Shown: positions 10,838 through 22,294, numbered from the stretch's first letter. The stretch: DNA of 64,000 nucleotides from Aquatica leii (GCA_035610365.1 CM069437.1:53778093-53842092); one strand, 5' to 3'. Notes: generated by a model from the sequence alone, not told the origin. Made by a program: numbers and translations.

Positions 10838-12115
10838 TGTTACGTGCAAAATTTTTATAATGCACTACCCTGTATATTGGTTTAATTAAAAATTGCTTTT
10901 CTATTTCTCGACGCCATCTATCGGGCTCGTTGGTCTCTTCGTATTGAGTAGACGATATCCGGTGAGATACGGGCATTTTTGACTTTAACATCGTTCACGA
11001 TGTAACCTATGTCTGCGTGAATTAAAAATCGTTTTCATAAAACATCCACGTGGTGGAACACGATGGGTAATAAAAGTATTCTTCTTTAACTAATTTAATC
11101 CACGCAGGCGCCATGTGCTACCTTCTAAGTATGGGTGTTCTGGTCGTAATTTAAAATCTACAAGGGAAAATTATAATCGGAAGCTGTAGAGCTAAGAACG
11201 TTGCGATATAAGGGCAGAATTTCGATGCGGAGGCAATTAATACCAGTAATTAATATCACCTTGTTCGGAAGAGCCTAAGTACCGGATACGATTGAATTTC
11301 TCTTCGGAGGCAATAAATTAATACCATCGTAGACGAAAAGACATTGTAACAGCATACGATAAGTTTTCGGTTCTATTACTTTCTTTTAAGTGTTTCTTTT
11401 AATTGTTGTAGTTTGTGAGTCGCCAAGTAGACACGATTATTTTCAGGAAGTTTAATTACAGGAAGCCAGTAGGAAAACGTTTTCTGAAGGTAACCCTGAA
11501 TTTGGTAAGTCAATTTTTTTCTTTTAATTATTCGCTGTCGCTACGGTGCTACTCATGGCTAACTATATTTACTAATCGTACGTTCGAATTGATTTGTTTC
11601 TTATTATTGTTACTCAATTAGATTAAGTAAATTACTATCGCATGCTGATTACGTCAACGGTCAATTATCATTATTAATGTAATTCACTTATTAAGATTTT
11701 TATATGTTCTGGTGGTTATACACTTTTGTTTTACGTGTAGTGTAAGTTGCCGATACTTCTGATATTCTAGTAACTGCTTATATTTGTACTCGGACTAAAA
11801 TTATTCTTTGTCATGCTATCCAATTGTTATTGATTCAAATTTTAATCTATTTATCCTTATAGAGTAATTAAAGTGCAATTGTTGTTAACGATTTAGTTTC
11901 TTTCTTCGTTTCCTCCAGCTTTACGAATCTTAAAAATTTTGTACAAGCTTCGAGCCGCCTGTGCTGATCTAGCAGGAGCTATTTCTGCAAAGAACAAAAG
12001 ATCTGGCGCCCTTTAAAATAAAGTCACTTGAACCTCCCCTCTCTCCGACAGGTATGATTTCAATCCTACATTGAGTTGGCCGTGCAGGTTCGTAAATTAC
12101 TAGAAGCTTGTAGCA
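10838..12115 (+). mobile_element. Solo-LTR-like TG..CA element, family A copy 1
   Basis: A 1,278-bp block from TGTTACGTGC to CTTGTAGCA, flanked by the 4-bp duplication AAAT (10834-10837 and 12116-12119). A second copy lies inverted at 50804-52086; over about 220 bp compared by eye the two are around 95% identical, and similarity stops exactly at these ends. TG..CA ends and a 4-bp duplication fit a Gypsy-type solo LTR. It has no coding frame. TGGCGCC lies at 12004-12010, 111 bp before the right end, a position shared by elements B, C and D. Confidence 0.82.
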
Positions 12116-12119
12116 AAAT

Positions 12120-12945
12120 ATAAAGGAGAAATATTACAATACTCTTAGTCGGCGTTTTTTAGTCAAAGTTGCATGTACAGCCATAGTCATTGGAAATGTC
12201 CCTAAAATGAACATTACCGCATTTTCAGTCACATTCTAATAGTATTACCAGTATTTATACTTGTAAATATACCTTAAGGTTAATGTTCTTTTGTCTTGTA
12301 AATAAAAAAGGGATTACCATTACTTAATTTTACATGTATTTCTCAAACCATAAGAAAATATTTTTATGACGGTATTTATATTTTTATGCGAATAAAATAA
12401 CACACATTTCTTTCTATAATTTTCAATGCGTACTTATTGATAGTAAAATTTTGAACGTATAAAATTAAGGTAAATTGTAAATAATTTAATTACTAATTTT
12501 ATAAAAACAATTTTACATAAGTACTATTAATACTTCGCTGTATGTGCAAAATTATTTATAAATAAAGTGAAACTTTTATACTTTAACTTCGTTTAAATAT
12601 AAATGATACTATCAAACAGAATTTTCCGGTGTAAGAATAAATATTTGTGCCAATATAATGTAATTTATTTAAATTTTTGTTCACGTAGTCACATTCTTTT
12701 TTTTGTTTAAGTGCTTAAATACTTCACTTATTAATGAGTATCATCATTACATTTTCGTATTCCTTAATATTATTTTTATTTTAATAATAATTATTTAGGT
12801 ATTACTCACTTTATCGTTAATAAAATGTTAATAAATATACGTTTACAATTACAGTTCATGCTGTAGTTTATTTTAATAATATAATTAAATAAAAAAAACA
12901 TATCATATAAAAAACAATAACAATACAAAAGTTGTATAGAAATAA
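12120..12945. other. AT-rich stretch, no gene
   Basis: About 825 bp of very AT-rich DNA between LTR A1 and the Tc1 relic. Part of it is probably the flank of that element, but I could not identify its terminal repeat. Confidence 0.45.
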
Positions 12946-14145
12946 TTAATACTTTGTATAATAACAATTATTTTGTATGCATGATTCTAATCTAGACTGC
13001 ATAGAGTTTACTAAATTTTCACACAACTGTGATCCTCGAAAACGTTGAATGTTGGATAATATTTTCAGGTGTTCTAAATTGATTATCACTATACCAGTTT
13101 CTGATCGTTGCACCCCACATATTTTCAATTGTGTTCAAATCTGGTGATCTCGCTGGCCATTCAATTATTTCAACTTTGTTCTGATCTTCAATCCAGTCCC
13201 TAACAATTCGTGCTGTATAAATAAGAGAATTATTCTGGACTACTTGAATAATTTCCAGCTCATCTTGTGAAAATATTCTTCTCACAGAAGGTATCAAGAT
13301 ATTATCTAAAATATTTAGGTATTGCTCTGAAGTAAATCGAGGTGGTGTCACTTGCACTAACTCTCTTGTCACTCTACCACTTTGCCTATTGCGCAAAACA
13401 TGTTCTATATTGTAACTAGTGTTTTGTGGTCTCCACACTGTAGATGGACATTGAACAGTGCTAGAAAATACTTTTTCATCTGTAAAGATAACAGTAGTCC
13501 AATCCAAATTTAAATATTGGCGACAAAAGCGCAACGGAGCTGCAGCATGACCCTCTGTAATGTTAGGTTTACTTGCCGGTTTTCTACAATGTAAATTTGA
13601 TTCGTGTAAACGTCTCTGAATGGTGGAAACAGAGCAATTAATATTCAGCGTTTCCTTTTATTTTTTGACAAGTTGTAAAACATTTTTGTAATATATAGCC
13701 GAGTATGTCCGCATCTTCTTGCCGAGAAGTAATTTTAGGCTTAAGTGGTCTGTTGCTTACAAGTCGCCTATTACCAACTTCCTGACCTTTCGTAATCCAT
13801 CGCCGGATTTGTTTAATCTACAAAGTGTCAAGGATTTAGTATTAGATAAAATTTATCATTAGTACTATATTACAAGCCATTATACATTATATATGTATTT
13901 AAAAATTTGAGGTTAATTTAATATATTCCAATATGTTATAAAATAGTATTGTTAGTGATCATATTTAATACATGCTGACTGTGTTGCAATACAATGTAAA
14001 AAATATAATTTAGAAAAATGCTTACCGATAGGTTAACACATTGTGATATTGTTCGAGGTGACATTCCTGCTTGTGCCATCCCAACAATACTTCCTCTTAT
14101 TTCTAAGGTAGAATCAATTTGTTTTAATCTTTGAGGCATATTCAC
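12946..14145 (-). pseudogene. Tc1-like DDE transposase relic with an intron
   Basis: A Tc1/mariner-superfamily transposase. It starts at 14145 (or two codons later) with 'MPQRLKQIDSTLEIRGSIVG', a helix-turn-helix beginning. A GT..AG intron (about 13817-14028) follows 'ISQCVNLS'. Exon 2 opens 'IKQIRRWITKGQEVGNRR', shifts frame near 13645, and continues into the catalytic core: 'WTTVIFTDEKVFSS' (first Asp), 'IQVVQNNSLIYTA', where the family has Asp before Asn so the second Asp is lost, and 'WPARSPDLNTIENMWG' with the third acidic residue Glu. A second frameshift near 13060 precedes the C-terminal 'RLESCIQNNCYYTKY'. The lost Asp and two frameshifts predict an inactive protein. Confidence 0.82.
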
Positions 14146-14629
14146 AAAATATTATAATCCCATAAACAATGATGTTACCACTAGGAACTCCCAATTTATA
14201 TTACAATTTTGTAAATGAAAAATTTGTATTAATACCACAAAAGGACATAACCTGATATATTTACAAACTGTAATTATAAAACTCATTAATTTTATCTTCT
14301 TACCAGTTAATAACGTTATATTCCATGTTTCAATGTTTATTTTGTTATTGTCTATTTTTACTCCTGATATTCTTCTTCCGTGTTTTCTTTCCGTACCTTT
14401 TGTTATTGTTTTCTATTTGATTGTTGTTTTGTTTTGTTTTTTGGTTTTTAAGTTTGGTTTAAGTCTTTTTCTGTTTCTTTTTGTTTTGCTTTGATCTTAT
14501 CTTCTTTATTCTTTGTTTTCTTTTCTTAGATGTTTTTTCTGTCCTCTGTTTATCAGCAGTTTATTGCTTTTATTGGTATGTGATTCTCCTCAGTATACTC
14601 CTCCACTCCGTTTATTTTTATTTTCTTAT
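14146..14629. other. T-rich tract before non-LTR copy B
   Basis: From about 14330 to 14620 the plus strand is almost entirely pyrimidine plus G, with runs such as 'ttgttttgttttgttttttgg'-like sequence. It leads directly into copy B and may be its 5' untranslated region; copy A cannot be compared because the window starts there. The short frames here are composition artefacts. Confidence 0.5.
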
Positions 14630-15612
14630 CCTGTTTTCAAGCATCACTCTGCGCTGGTCAACTCCAAAAAGGACAGCAAAGAACCGGATGCTACAAGCCA
14701 TGTTGACGAGGAAATGTATGTAAATCCAAAGTCGGATAGAACGCACTGACGGTAAATCTAATGCTCACAGTAGTTCAGATATATATTACGGCAGGCGAGC
14801 CTCAACGGCCCTCAGTGTTTATATCGTAACACGCAATATTGATATTGCCCTTATTCAGAAGCCATGGATCCACAAGGGAACAATAAAACGGTTGAACTGT
14901 CTGGCTAGATAGTTGCTTGTAGTCCAACTTGAGCACAACCCTCGCACATGCGTTATTGTAAAAAATGCACTAAATTTAATGCCATTGTAGGGTTTATGTT
15001 CCAGAGATGTAGTTGCAACTAAAATATCTGTAGTAAAAAAGACATAAGGAAGTTTATTATCAAATCCGGTTACGTTCTCTACGACCATAAGGACCACCGC
15101 TGACGAAGAAAATCAAACGGCTGATTCACAGTGGGACCAACAAACCGCTAATTTTTTCGATACGATGTCAATGCACACCACACCTTATGGGGTAGCACGA
15201 ACACAAATTCAATTGTCAAACGAACCTCTAACAAGGTTACTTAGTGGAACAGGGAGTTTGAAAAAGCAAGAACGCGCACAACAAAGCCATTTAACACAAC
15301 CAAAAAAAGTAGAGACTAGGATTAATACAGAGCCAACCCTACAACGTATAAGAATTCCATTAAAACGGCAAAAAGAAACTCATGGAGAAAGTACTGTAGT
15401 GACGTAGAAAATAAACCTACAAGTTCTCGCCTCCAAAAACTTTAAGCAATGACCACACTAGAAGCATCGGTTCTATGCTGACCGAACGCAGAAAAATTAC
15501 AGACTCAATTTAACATAGTTTGCAAAAAAACTATTGTAAAAACACTTTCCGGGTTCATTGTTAACTGAAGTTCCTAAATACCAGGATTTAGAGGTACCAA
15601 ACAAACGGACAC
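14630..15612 (+). mobile_element. Non-LTR retrotransposon, copy B, endonuclease half only
   Basis: Matches 1-1260 throughout: 'ttatcctgttttcaagcatc' against 'ttatcctgtttttgaggacc', the same 'gatgctacaagccatg' and the same order of endonuclease codons. It is more decayed (no long frame) and stops near 15612, before the reverse transcriptase. Distinct mutations show that it is an old independent copy of the same family, not a local duplication. Confidence 0.8.
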
Positions 15613-15689
15613 TCAAAAGAAATTGAGAATTAACAACAAAAAATAGTTAACACTGAAAACCTAGAATGGAAAACCCATCATGCTGCAAA

Positions 15690-16010
15690 AAAGAGTTGCT
15701 GCGCTGCGAAAAGCAGTATGCAAAATTCTCAGAGTCAGCTTAGCACTTTTGCAAATGAGCAAATCCAGAATTAAGTGACCGTTAGCGTTAAAAAAAGTGT
15801 GTTTTTTCAAATGAGTGGCACACTCTTGAAAACCTATTTGCCATGTTCCTGGGACCCTATCAGAGTGAGAAAAATAGGGTTCCATTAATCAAAGCTTGGT
15901 GACACCCCCAAAAGTGGAAAAGTGTAAACTTACTGGGTTTAATAAAAATCTACAAAAAGTATAATTAAAATTGTATTCAAAGCGTTAGATTTCCATGTAA
16001 TATAAATATT
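15690..16010 (-). repeat. Dispersed repeat, inverted partner of 2330-2605
   Basis: Reverse complement of the repeat in copy A. The frame 'FSHSDRVPGTWQIGFQECAT' seen here mirrors 'FSHSYRVPGIRQISFQKCAT' at 2477 and reflects shared DNA, not a protein. It also abuts the broken end of a non-LTR copy. Confidence 0.7.
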
Positions 16011-16554
16011 ATTTCGGTAATAGTCGTTACGGCGCACGGAGCGTCAATCGAATCAATCTTTAATTTTTTCTCAACAGCTATTAAAATTTGAATAAAAATT
16101 ATTACACAGTATAGTAATTAGTAAATTTTACTAAAAAAATATAGAAACGTAAGTCTCCATCTGGAAAAAAAATAATTGTTACGTTATACTCGAGATCTAT
16201 AAGACATGCAAAAAAAACTGCCATTTTTTTAAACCTTTGAAAATAGTTTAGCCAGAAAATGCTTGATTCCACACTTTTGACGGATAATTCAATTAAACCA
16301 TTTCCGATAATAAATTAATTTAATTTAATTACAGTGATAATATTAAATAAAAAACAGCTTGATAATAGATAACAATAATCTTTATACTTGATAAAGTTTG
16401 CGTACATATATTTCTTATTACAATTATTACAAAAGTTATCGCTTTTCTTTTTATTTGTGCAACTTTGGTGTAACATAGTTTACGTATGCTGCTTACATTA
16501 ATATAGTACAACATTGTTTTAATATATTATTAATATTATAGATATTTATTGCAA
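16011..16554. other. AT-rich intergenic DNA, no gene
   Basis: About 540 bp downstream of the methyltransferase gene. Nothing is recognised apart from the poly(A) signal noted separately. Confidence 0.5.
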
Positions 16555-16560
16555 TTAACA
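16555..16560 (-). terminator. Poly(A) signal AATAAA for the methyltransferase gene
   Basis: AATAAA on the minus strand, 53 bases after the stop codon. The spacing is plausible; it is a single short motif in AT-rich DNA. Confidence 0.4.
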
Positions 16561-16612
16561 AAAAAAATAACACGTAGTTTGTTTGATTTTTTTTTGTTTT
16601 CAGAAAATTTGT

Positions 16613-17518
16613 TTATAAAGATTTGTTAGCGGTTATTACAGACAAAGTGTGAGGAAAATGGTATTGTTCATGTCCATCATTAACAGTCACACAATCGTTG
16701 TTTTTTAAATATTCTAAATGGTTTTCAATAAACTCATTTTCCCAGTATTTAGGTACAGCAAACACATTTAACGATTTTAGGGTACCTTAAATAAATAATA
16801 AATTACATACTTTACAAATGTACAAAGTTCTTACCAAAAAGTTTTTTTTTATCATGTAATAAATCCCTTTCTAGTTGTTCACACTTTATTTGCGAAAATC
16901 CAGCTTGTTCTAATAGTACCTTAGAAGATTTATCTGATTCTGATATAAATACTTTATTTTTGAAATTGTACATGTATTTTGTCCATTTTGAGTTGTGATA
17001 CAGATGTTGGTATATATTAGAAATGTGCGAGTTACTCATAAAACTTATTAAAACTTTACCACCAGGTTTGAGCATTTTGTAAATGTTAATAAAAGCTTTT
17101 CTAAAAATAAAATTTAAAAAAAGTATATATGTATATAAAACTTCTAAACTTACTTATGATCGCTGACGTAGTGAAAACAAAACAACGATGTTATTAAATC
17201 AAAAGCACCAACGTATTCGTTTGGTATTGTATCAGTGAGTATGTCCAGTTGTTCATACGAAAGTCGTTGATCCATTTGATAATGTTTTTTTGCGTAATCA
17301 ATATAATCACTCGAAATATCAACAGCAATTACTTTTTTTGTAGTACTTGGTAATAAAGGCAGTAACTTCTTATATGTAACATTGCCTGGTCCGCAACCAA
17401 CATCTAAAACAACGCAGTTGTCTTTATTTTGTAATAATTCCAAATTCTGACTTAAAACGAAGTCTGCAGATGATTGGGCTAAAATACTACTATTTACGTA
17501 TAACTCTGGTTTTTCCAT
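16613..17518 (-). CDS. Juvenile hormone acid methyltransferase-like protein
   Basis: A SAM-dependent methyltransferase of 267 residues, in the family that converts juvenile hormone acids (or related farnesoic acids) to methyl esters in the corpora allata. Three exons join in frame: 17154-17518, 16835-17100 and 16613-16785, with introns of 53 and 49 bp and GT..AG borders. The start ATG at 17518 gives 'MEKPELYVNSSILAQSSADF'. SAM motif I is 'VLDVGCGPGNVT' (residues 37-48), followed by the acidic 'VIAVDIS'. 'FDLITSLFCFHYVSD' and 'MLKPGGKVLISFM' follow the family order. True JHAMT has Trp in the 'HW' position; here it is Tyr, so this may be a paralogue with another acceptor. No mutations break it. 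Insects often carry several such genes; only one is seen here. Confidence 0.88.
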
Positions 17519-17563
17519 GGCTAAATTTAAAACTTAAGTAAGTTATACTTAACACATCCGCAA

Positions 17564-17571
17564 TATTTATA
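17564..17571 (-). promoter_or_regulatory. TATA-box candidate for the methyltransferase gene
   Basis: TATAAATA on the minus strand, about 46 bp upstream of the ATG, would place transcription start a few bases before the coding region. Such motifs are common by chance in AT-rich DNA. Confidence 0.35.
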
Positions 17572-17897
17572 CGCACGTATAAAGATAAGCTTAAAGATTA
17601 TTAATCTTTTTTACTCTTTAGACATCTTATCTTTTGCAATACTATTTTTTTAATTTTTTTTTTAATAATAGAATTTAAATAGGGTTTATTGATGCTTTCA
17701 ACATCACTAAGCAAAATTGATATCTATTAAGAATGAATTATTTGAAATGATCCACAAAATTAGATTAGGTTTTTTAAAAAGTAATATTAGCAGCATTTGT
17801 TTGCTTGAATTAATAGATTTTAAATAATAAGCAGCAGAATTATAGGCTTTTTACAGTTTAAATGCGTGTTTTAAACCATAAAAACCAAAAAAATAAA
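17572..17897. other. Upstream region of the methyltransferase gene
   Basis: About 330 bp holding three copies of AGATAAG/CTTATCT-like GATA-factor motifs near 17580-17635. Their use as regulatory sites is only a suggestion. No gene. Confidence 0.3.
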
Positions 17898-18195
17898 CTA
17901 CCGACGAAGATTAAAACTTGTAGCAAATATCGTTTTTGAAATTTTAGGGTTTGATGAAGAAATAACAAAATCGTATTTGTTCAACCTGAAAGTGATAGCT
18001 TTTTCAGCTTTTTTTTCAGTTTGTTTGTTTGTTAATCTATTAAATAAAAATATTTTCCAAATAGCAGCAATTCCGAAAATACCGGAATTTCCGGAAATGA
18101 GCATCGACATGTTTATTTTAAATACAAACTAGACAATTTTTTTCACATTCTGATGTGCCATAAAATGTTTAGTATGTATGCTTAAGATGGCAATT
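17898..18195 (-). repeat. Dispersed repeat, uninterrupted copy of 26831-28925
   Basis: Read on the minus strand this segment matches 26831-26937 and then 28849-28895, for example 'atttggaaaatatttttatt' in both. The other copy is split by TG..CA element B, so this one serves as the unoccupied site. The shared text translates to 'AIWKIFLFN', which recalls the start of a BED zinc finger, but too little is left to claim a gene. Confidence 0.65.
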
Positions 18196-19225
18196 GAATT
18201 GAATAAATTGGGATTAACATTGATATAGGCAACCAACAATACTATCAATACTTCTATTGTCCTATAGATGTAGCATGTATGTTGAATAGTATATTTCTTG
18301 TGTTTAGATTGAGATTTATTTTAGGATTTTACAAAATTTTAATTTTGTTTATGTTTATGCTTTGTTTGGAAACGCCGTAAGCACATGTTAAATTTGCAAC
18401 GACAACACAAAAAACCGCTTTAGTTATAGTTGTTATAAAATAGTTATTTTTTATTTAATTCTTTAGCGTGATAACCAATTTGTTGTGTTTATTTAAGGGT
18501 CTTCGCTACAAAAAAAACTTGTCTTAAACGGTTGCAATAAATAGTATAGGTTTAAGTTACATTTGTAGAACTTAGAAAAAATAGTAAAAAAACCTCTTAA
18601 ATTCTGCAAAGATAAAAAAATATTAGTTATAAAATACTTTAAATAAAATTTTTCTTCACGTTTAGCATGAAAACCGTACGTTGAAAATAGTTCAAAACAG
18701 TGTTGTTATTCTGAATAATGAAAATGGCATGACGTCTCCATTTTTTGAATATAATAGTTTGTTTTTTAATATTTTTAATATTTAATAATAAATATCACAA
18801 AAATTCAAAGTTGAAAAATAAATACTTAAGCGTTTAATTTTAAAAAAACAGATGCGCCAAGACATTGTTTTGATGAAGTTGACTTATCTCATAAACTCAA
18901 TGAGTACACAAAAATTATTAACCACTCGTTATCATGTACAATGGGAAAAATGAGAATCAAATTTTTTTTTTAATTATTCACCGCTCAAAATCTAATATAA
19001 AAATTGAAAAATACAAATTGAAGTTTTATTCCTTCATTAGTAGGTATCCGAACAACATATAACATTACTAAATTTATATTTTTTTATTCAAAGACTGATA
19101 AAGAAGCGACCAAGTAACAGATATCTGCTAGTAAATGCAAACAGCACGTGTCAATTTCTTTGCGATTATCTTATCTTAAGCAGCCGGATACATAAAATTT
19201 ATTATTTCGATTTTTCATTGCCATT
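18196..19225. other. AT-rich intergenic DNA, no gene
   Basis: About 1 kb with no coding frame, terminal repeats or duplication that I can support. Confidence 0.5.
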
Positions 19226-19387
19226 ATCATCTCTTTTAGATTCAGGGTCAATTAAAAATCTGCAATAGAGAAGTATGCTATTTTATTGTTTATTGTAATG
19301 ATGATAAGCCCCTTCATGTTGAAAAAATTACAAAAGACAAAGATTTGTGGAAAAATGAAATGATTCCAATGTTATGTCAATTCTACA

Positions 19388-19532
19388 GTGCGTATTTTAA
19401 TGATTGTCCGGTGTTTGAATTTGCCGCGTCGTCATTCTAGTAACTATATAATCAACTATAATCAAACAATGTTGGTTTGTTGACGAATAAACAAGCGGAA
19501 AATTCAAATACTGGACAATCATTAAAATACAC
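19388..19532. repeat. Inverted repeat inside the exonuclease remnant
   Basis: 19388-19424 is the reverse complement of 19498-19532 apart from about four positions (both contain 'gtattttaatgattgtcc' in one orientation). The arms are about 35 bp and the spacer about 73 bp. It looks like a small inverted duplication of the coding sequence. Confidence 0.75.
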
Positions 19533-19612
19533 ACCGTATAAAGAATGCATTTTAATGGAAATGATACGAGGAAATATTCGACTGAATAAAAAATGCAAAG
19601 ATCCGCCATATA

Positions 19613-22214
19613 CAGTGTGTCCCAACGATCTGGGGGTGGAAGATTACGCTTATACTGTTGATTTAAAAAAATATATTATAACAGATTCTTTTAGTCGACA
19701 ACGAGAAGCATCTCGTAAAAATATTTTGGTATATACAGGGTGGCCCATTTTCGAGTACCACATCAAACTTGTGTTTTTTTAAATAGAATGCCCTATATAT
19801 TTTTATATATTTGGATTTTTTGTTAAATACTGAGCAAAATGATATAAAGTACTATGGATCTACGACCAACAGTTCCTGAGTTATTGACATTGTTATGTAA
19901 AAAAATGAGTCAATTGAGTAGGCTCCTGTTCCGCCATCTTTAAATATATCGAAGTGAAATTTTGGTATTTATATTTCTAATATGTCTAGTATTGACCTCT
20001 ATACTCAAATTGCAGACTCTTTTTTCTACATATACAGGGTGGTCTATTTTGCGCAATGTTATTTTTCTCAATTTTTTTAAATGGCACACCCTATATTTTA
20101 TTACATATTTGAATAGAATTTTTTACGAGCTTTCAATAGATACTCACTTTATACTACCTATTCCTAAGCGTTTTTGAATTATTCTGTCTTAAAGTTGAAA
20201 ATTGCAAAATTTTGTTACTTTTCTTGAATTTGTCACAATAAGGGTCTATAAAATAAATTAGGACAATGAAACAATGGACTACAGAAGGGGAACTATTATT
20301 TACTCGTAGAACGGAACAGTATAACCATAATCTTTAAAATGGAATTAAAGGACACAATGAATTAAAAATTTTATATTAAATGCTCAAAAATGTTTCCATT
20401 TTCAGCAATACACAATGCCAACCGCCTAGTGAAAGGTGTTTTGACATTTTGAAGGGTAGTTCTTTGAATTCTTCAAAAGGCCTCTCTAATTCGAACTTTC
20501 ATATTGGCCGGTGTAGTAGGCAAATCCTTATACACCTCCTGTTTCACATATCCCCAAAGAAAAAAGTCTAGGGGAGTGAGATCGGGTGATCTCGCTGGCC
20601 AAGCAATGGGACCACCGCGACCTATCCACCGATCTTCGCGCCAATGTTCTAAATACCGACGTACTCGATTATGGTAGTGCGGCGGGGCTCCATCATGTTG
20701 GTAATACATAGTTTGTCGAGTATGTAGATTTGCATTTTCAAGCAACTGTGATAAATCTTCGTGAAGGAATTGCAGATATTTTTCGCCTGTCAGGGAACCA
20801 TCGAAAAAGAAAGGTCCTATTACATTCGTATTGATAATACCACCCCACACATTCACAGTCCACTGATTCTGGTAGTCTATCTGTCGTACCCAGTGTGGAT
20901 TTTCAACGAAGTAATAGTGCATATTGTGCATGTTTATTAACGACTCCTACTTTATTAAAACTTGCTTCGTCGCTGAATAGCACAAAGTCAATAAAATTGG
21001 GTTGTTGGTTAATTTTTTCTATAATAGTATTGCAAAATGCGACGCGATCTGCGAAATCTTGCGGTCGTAGGCTTTGATGCAAGCACAAATGGTATGGGTG
21101 AAATTTATGTTTGCTTATAATTCATTGTATTGAAGTTTTGCTAAGATCTACTTGCACCGCGATCTGACGAACACTTACGTGAGGATTTTCTTCTACACTT
21201 AATAAAACAGTCAACTCGTTTTTGTCGTTTATAACTGTACGTTGCTCTACATCTCTTTTTTTATATTTTACATTTCCTGTGTCTTCAAATCGTTCTCGAA
21301 GATGTTCAAACGCTTCAGATCTTGGATGTCTGGCAAAAGGGTATTTTTGTTCATAAATTCGTGACGCTAACAAGCAGTTCCTTTCAGCCTCTCCTAAAGC
21401 ATAGGTCATATTAATTAGCTCTTCTTTTGAGAAATTCATCGCACAATAAGTAGAGAACCAGTTATTAACAAGGTAACTATGCAGATTACTATCAACAATG
21501 ATTTCACAAACTATTGACAATAAGAGACTTTCATTTGTTAAGTTGCTAAGGAACAGAAAAAGACAAGCGGAAATCGGGCTACTATGATGTGAAGAAAATT
21601 CAAGAAAAGTAACAAAATTTTGCAATTTTCAACTTTAAGACAGAATAATTCAAAAACACTTAGGAATGGGTAGTATAAAGTGAGTATCTATTGAAAGCTT
21701 GTAAAAAATTCTATTCAAATATGTAATAAAATATAGGGTGTGCCATTTAAAAAAATTGAGAAAAATAACATTGCGCAAAATGGACCACCCTGTATATGTA
21801 GAGAAAAGAGTCTGCAATTTGAGTATAGAGGTCAATACTAAACATATTAGAAATACAAATACCAAAATTTCACTTTGATATATTTAAAGATGGCGGAACA
21901 GGAGCCTACTCAATTGACTCATTTTTTTACATAACAATGTCAATAACTCAGGAACCGTTGGTCGTAGATCTATAGTACTTTATATCATTTTGCTAAGTAT
22001 TTAACAGAGAATTCAAATATATAAAAATACATAAGGCATTCCATTTAAAAAAACACAAGTTTGGTGTGGTACTCGAAAATGGGCCACCCTGTATATACCA
22101 AAATATTTTTACGAGATGCTCCTCGTTGTCGACTAAAAGAATCTGTTATAATATATTTTTTTAAATCAACAGTATAGGCGTAATCTTCCACCCCCAGATC
22201 GTTGGGACACACTG
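19613..22214 (-). mobile_element. Mariner-1: DD41D-type element with 617-bp terminal inverted repeats
   Basis: 2,602 bp bounded by CAGTGTGTCCCAACG and its complement, with TA duplicated at 19611-19612 and 22215-22216. The arms run 19613-20230 and 21598-22214 and are nearly identical. Each arm contains three TACAG-type termini in series: CAGTGTGTCCCAACG at 19613, CAGGGTGGCCCATTTTCG at 19736 and CAGGGTGGTCTATTTTGC at 20035, mirrored on the right at 22214, 22091 and 21792. Excision restores an exonuclease frame exactly, confirming the ends. Confidence 0.9.
20380..21439 (-). pseudogene. Mariner-1 transposase, frameshifted
   Basis: A Tc1/mariner-superfamily transposase, the cut-and-paste enzyme of this element. 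It starts at 21439 with 'MNFSKEELINMTYALGEAER', a paired helix-turn-helix follows ('VSVRQIAVQVDLSKTSIQ'), and then an in-frame stop replaces Arg at about 21122. The catalytic core continues 'FVLFSDEASFNKVG', shifts frame near 20935, and resumes as 'YYQHDGAPPHYHNRVRRYLE' and 'WPARSPDLTPLDFFLWG'. From the second Asp (in 'HDG') to the Asp of 'PLDFF' there are 41 intervening residues, i.e. DD41D, as in rosa-like mariners. The better copy is at 34600-35544. The stop and frameshift make this copy inactive. Confidence 0.88.
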
Positions 22215-22294
22215 TATATTGAAAGCGAGAGAAGAAAGAGAGAGTATTCTTTTAAATGAAGAACTTAAAAAAATTGAAGCAACTCTAAAATAAC

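Larger units (their letters stand above)
19226..22294 (+). pseudogene. YqaJ-type exonuclease gene remnant, split by mariner-1
   Basis: The 3' part of a gene for a lambda-exonuclease/YqaJ-fold nuclease, a family found in viruses, transposons and as multi-copy genes in insects. After a likely acceptor (..tttag at 19237-19241) the plus strand reads 'IQGQLKICNREVCYFIVYC' and 'KITKDKDLWKNEMIP'. The 'Q.QGQL' and 'F..W' spacing with a 'CYF.VY' core is typical of the C-terminal half of this fold. A stop follows at about 19437, next to an inverted repeat that has scrambled the frame. A later frame reads '..LNKKCKDPPY', and if mariner-1 plus one TA copy is removed it continues 'ILKAREERESILLNEELK' to a TAA at 22294. 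Upstream catalytic exons are not visible. Broken and probably dead. Confidence 0.5.

Noticed and set aside
12004..12010. TGGCGCC as a primer-binding site directly after an LTR
   Set aside because: Similarity between A1 and A2 continues about 105 bp beyond it to the TG..CA end with duplication, so it is internal.
15661..15885. Minus-strand protein related to the frame at 2477
   Set aside because: The similarity is at DNA level in a dispersed repeat; stops surround both and no family is recognised.
19613..22214. Three separate mariners inserted one inside another
   Set aside because: Mariner-2 has the same three nested termini, so one composite family is simpler than repeating the same nested insertions twice.
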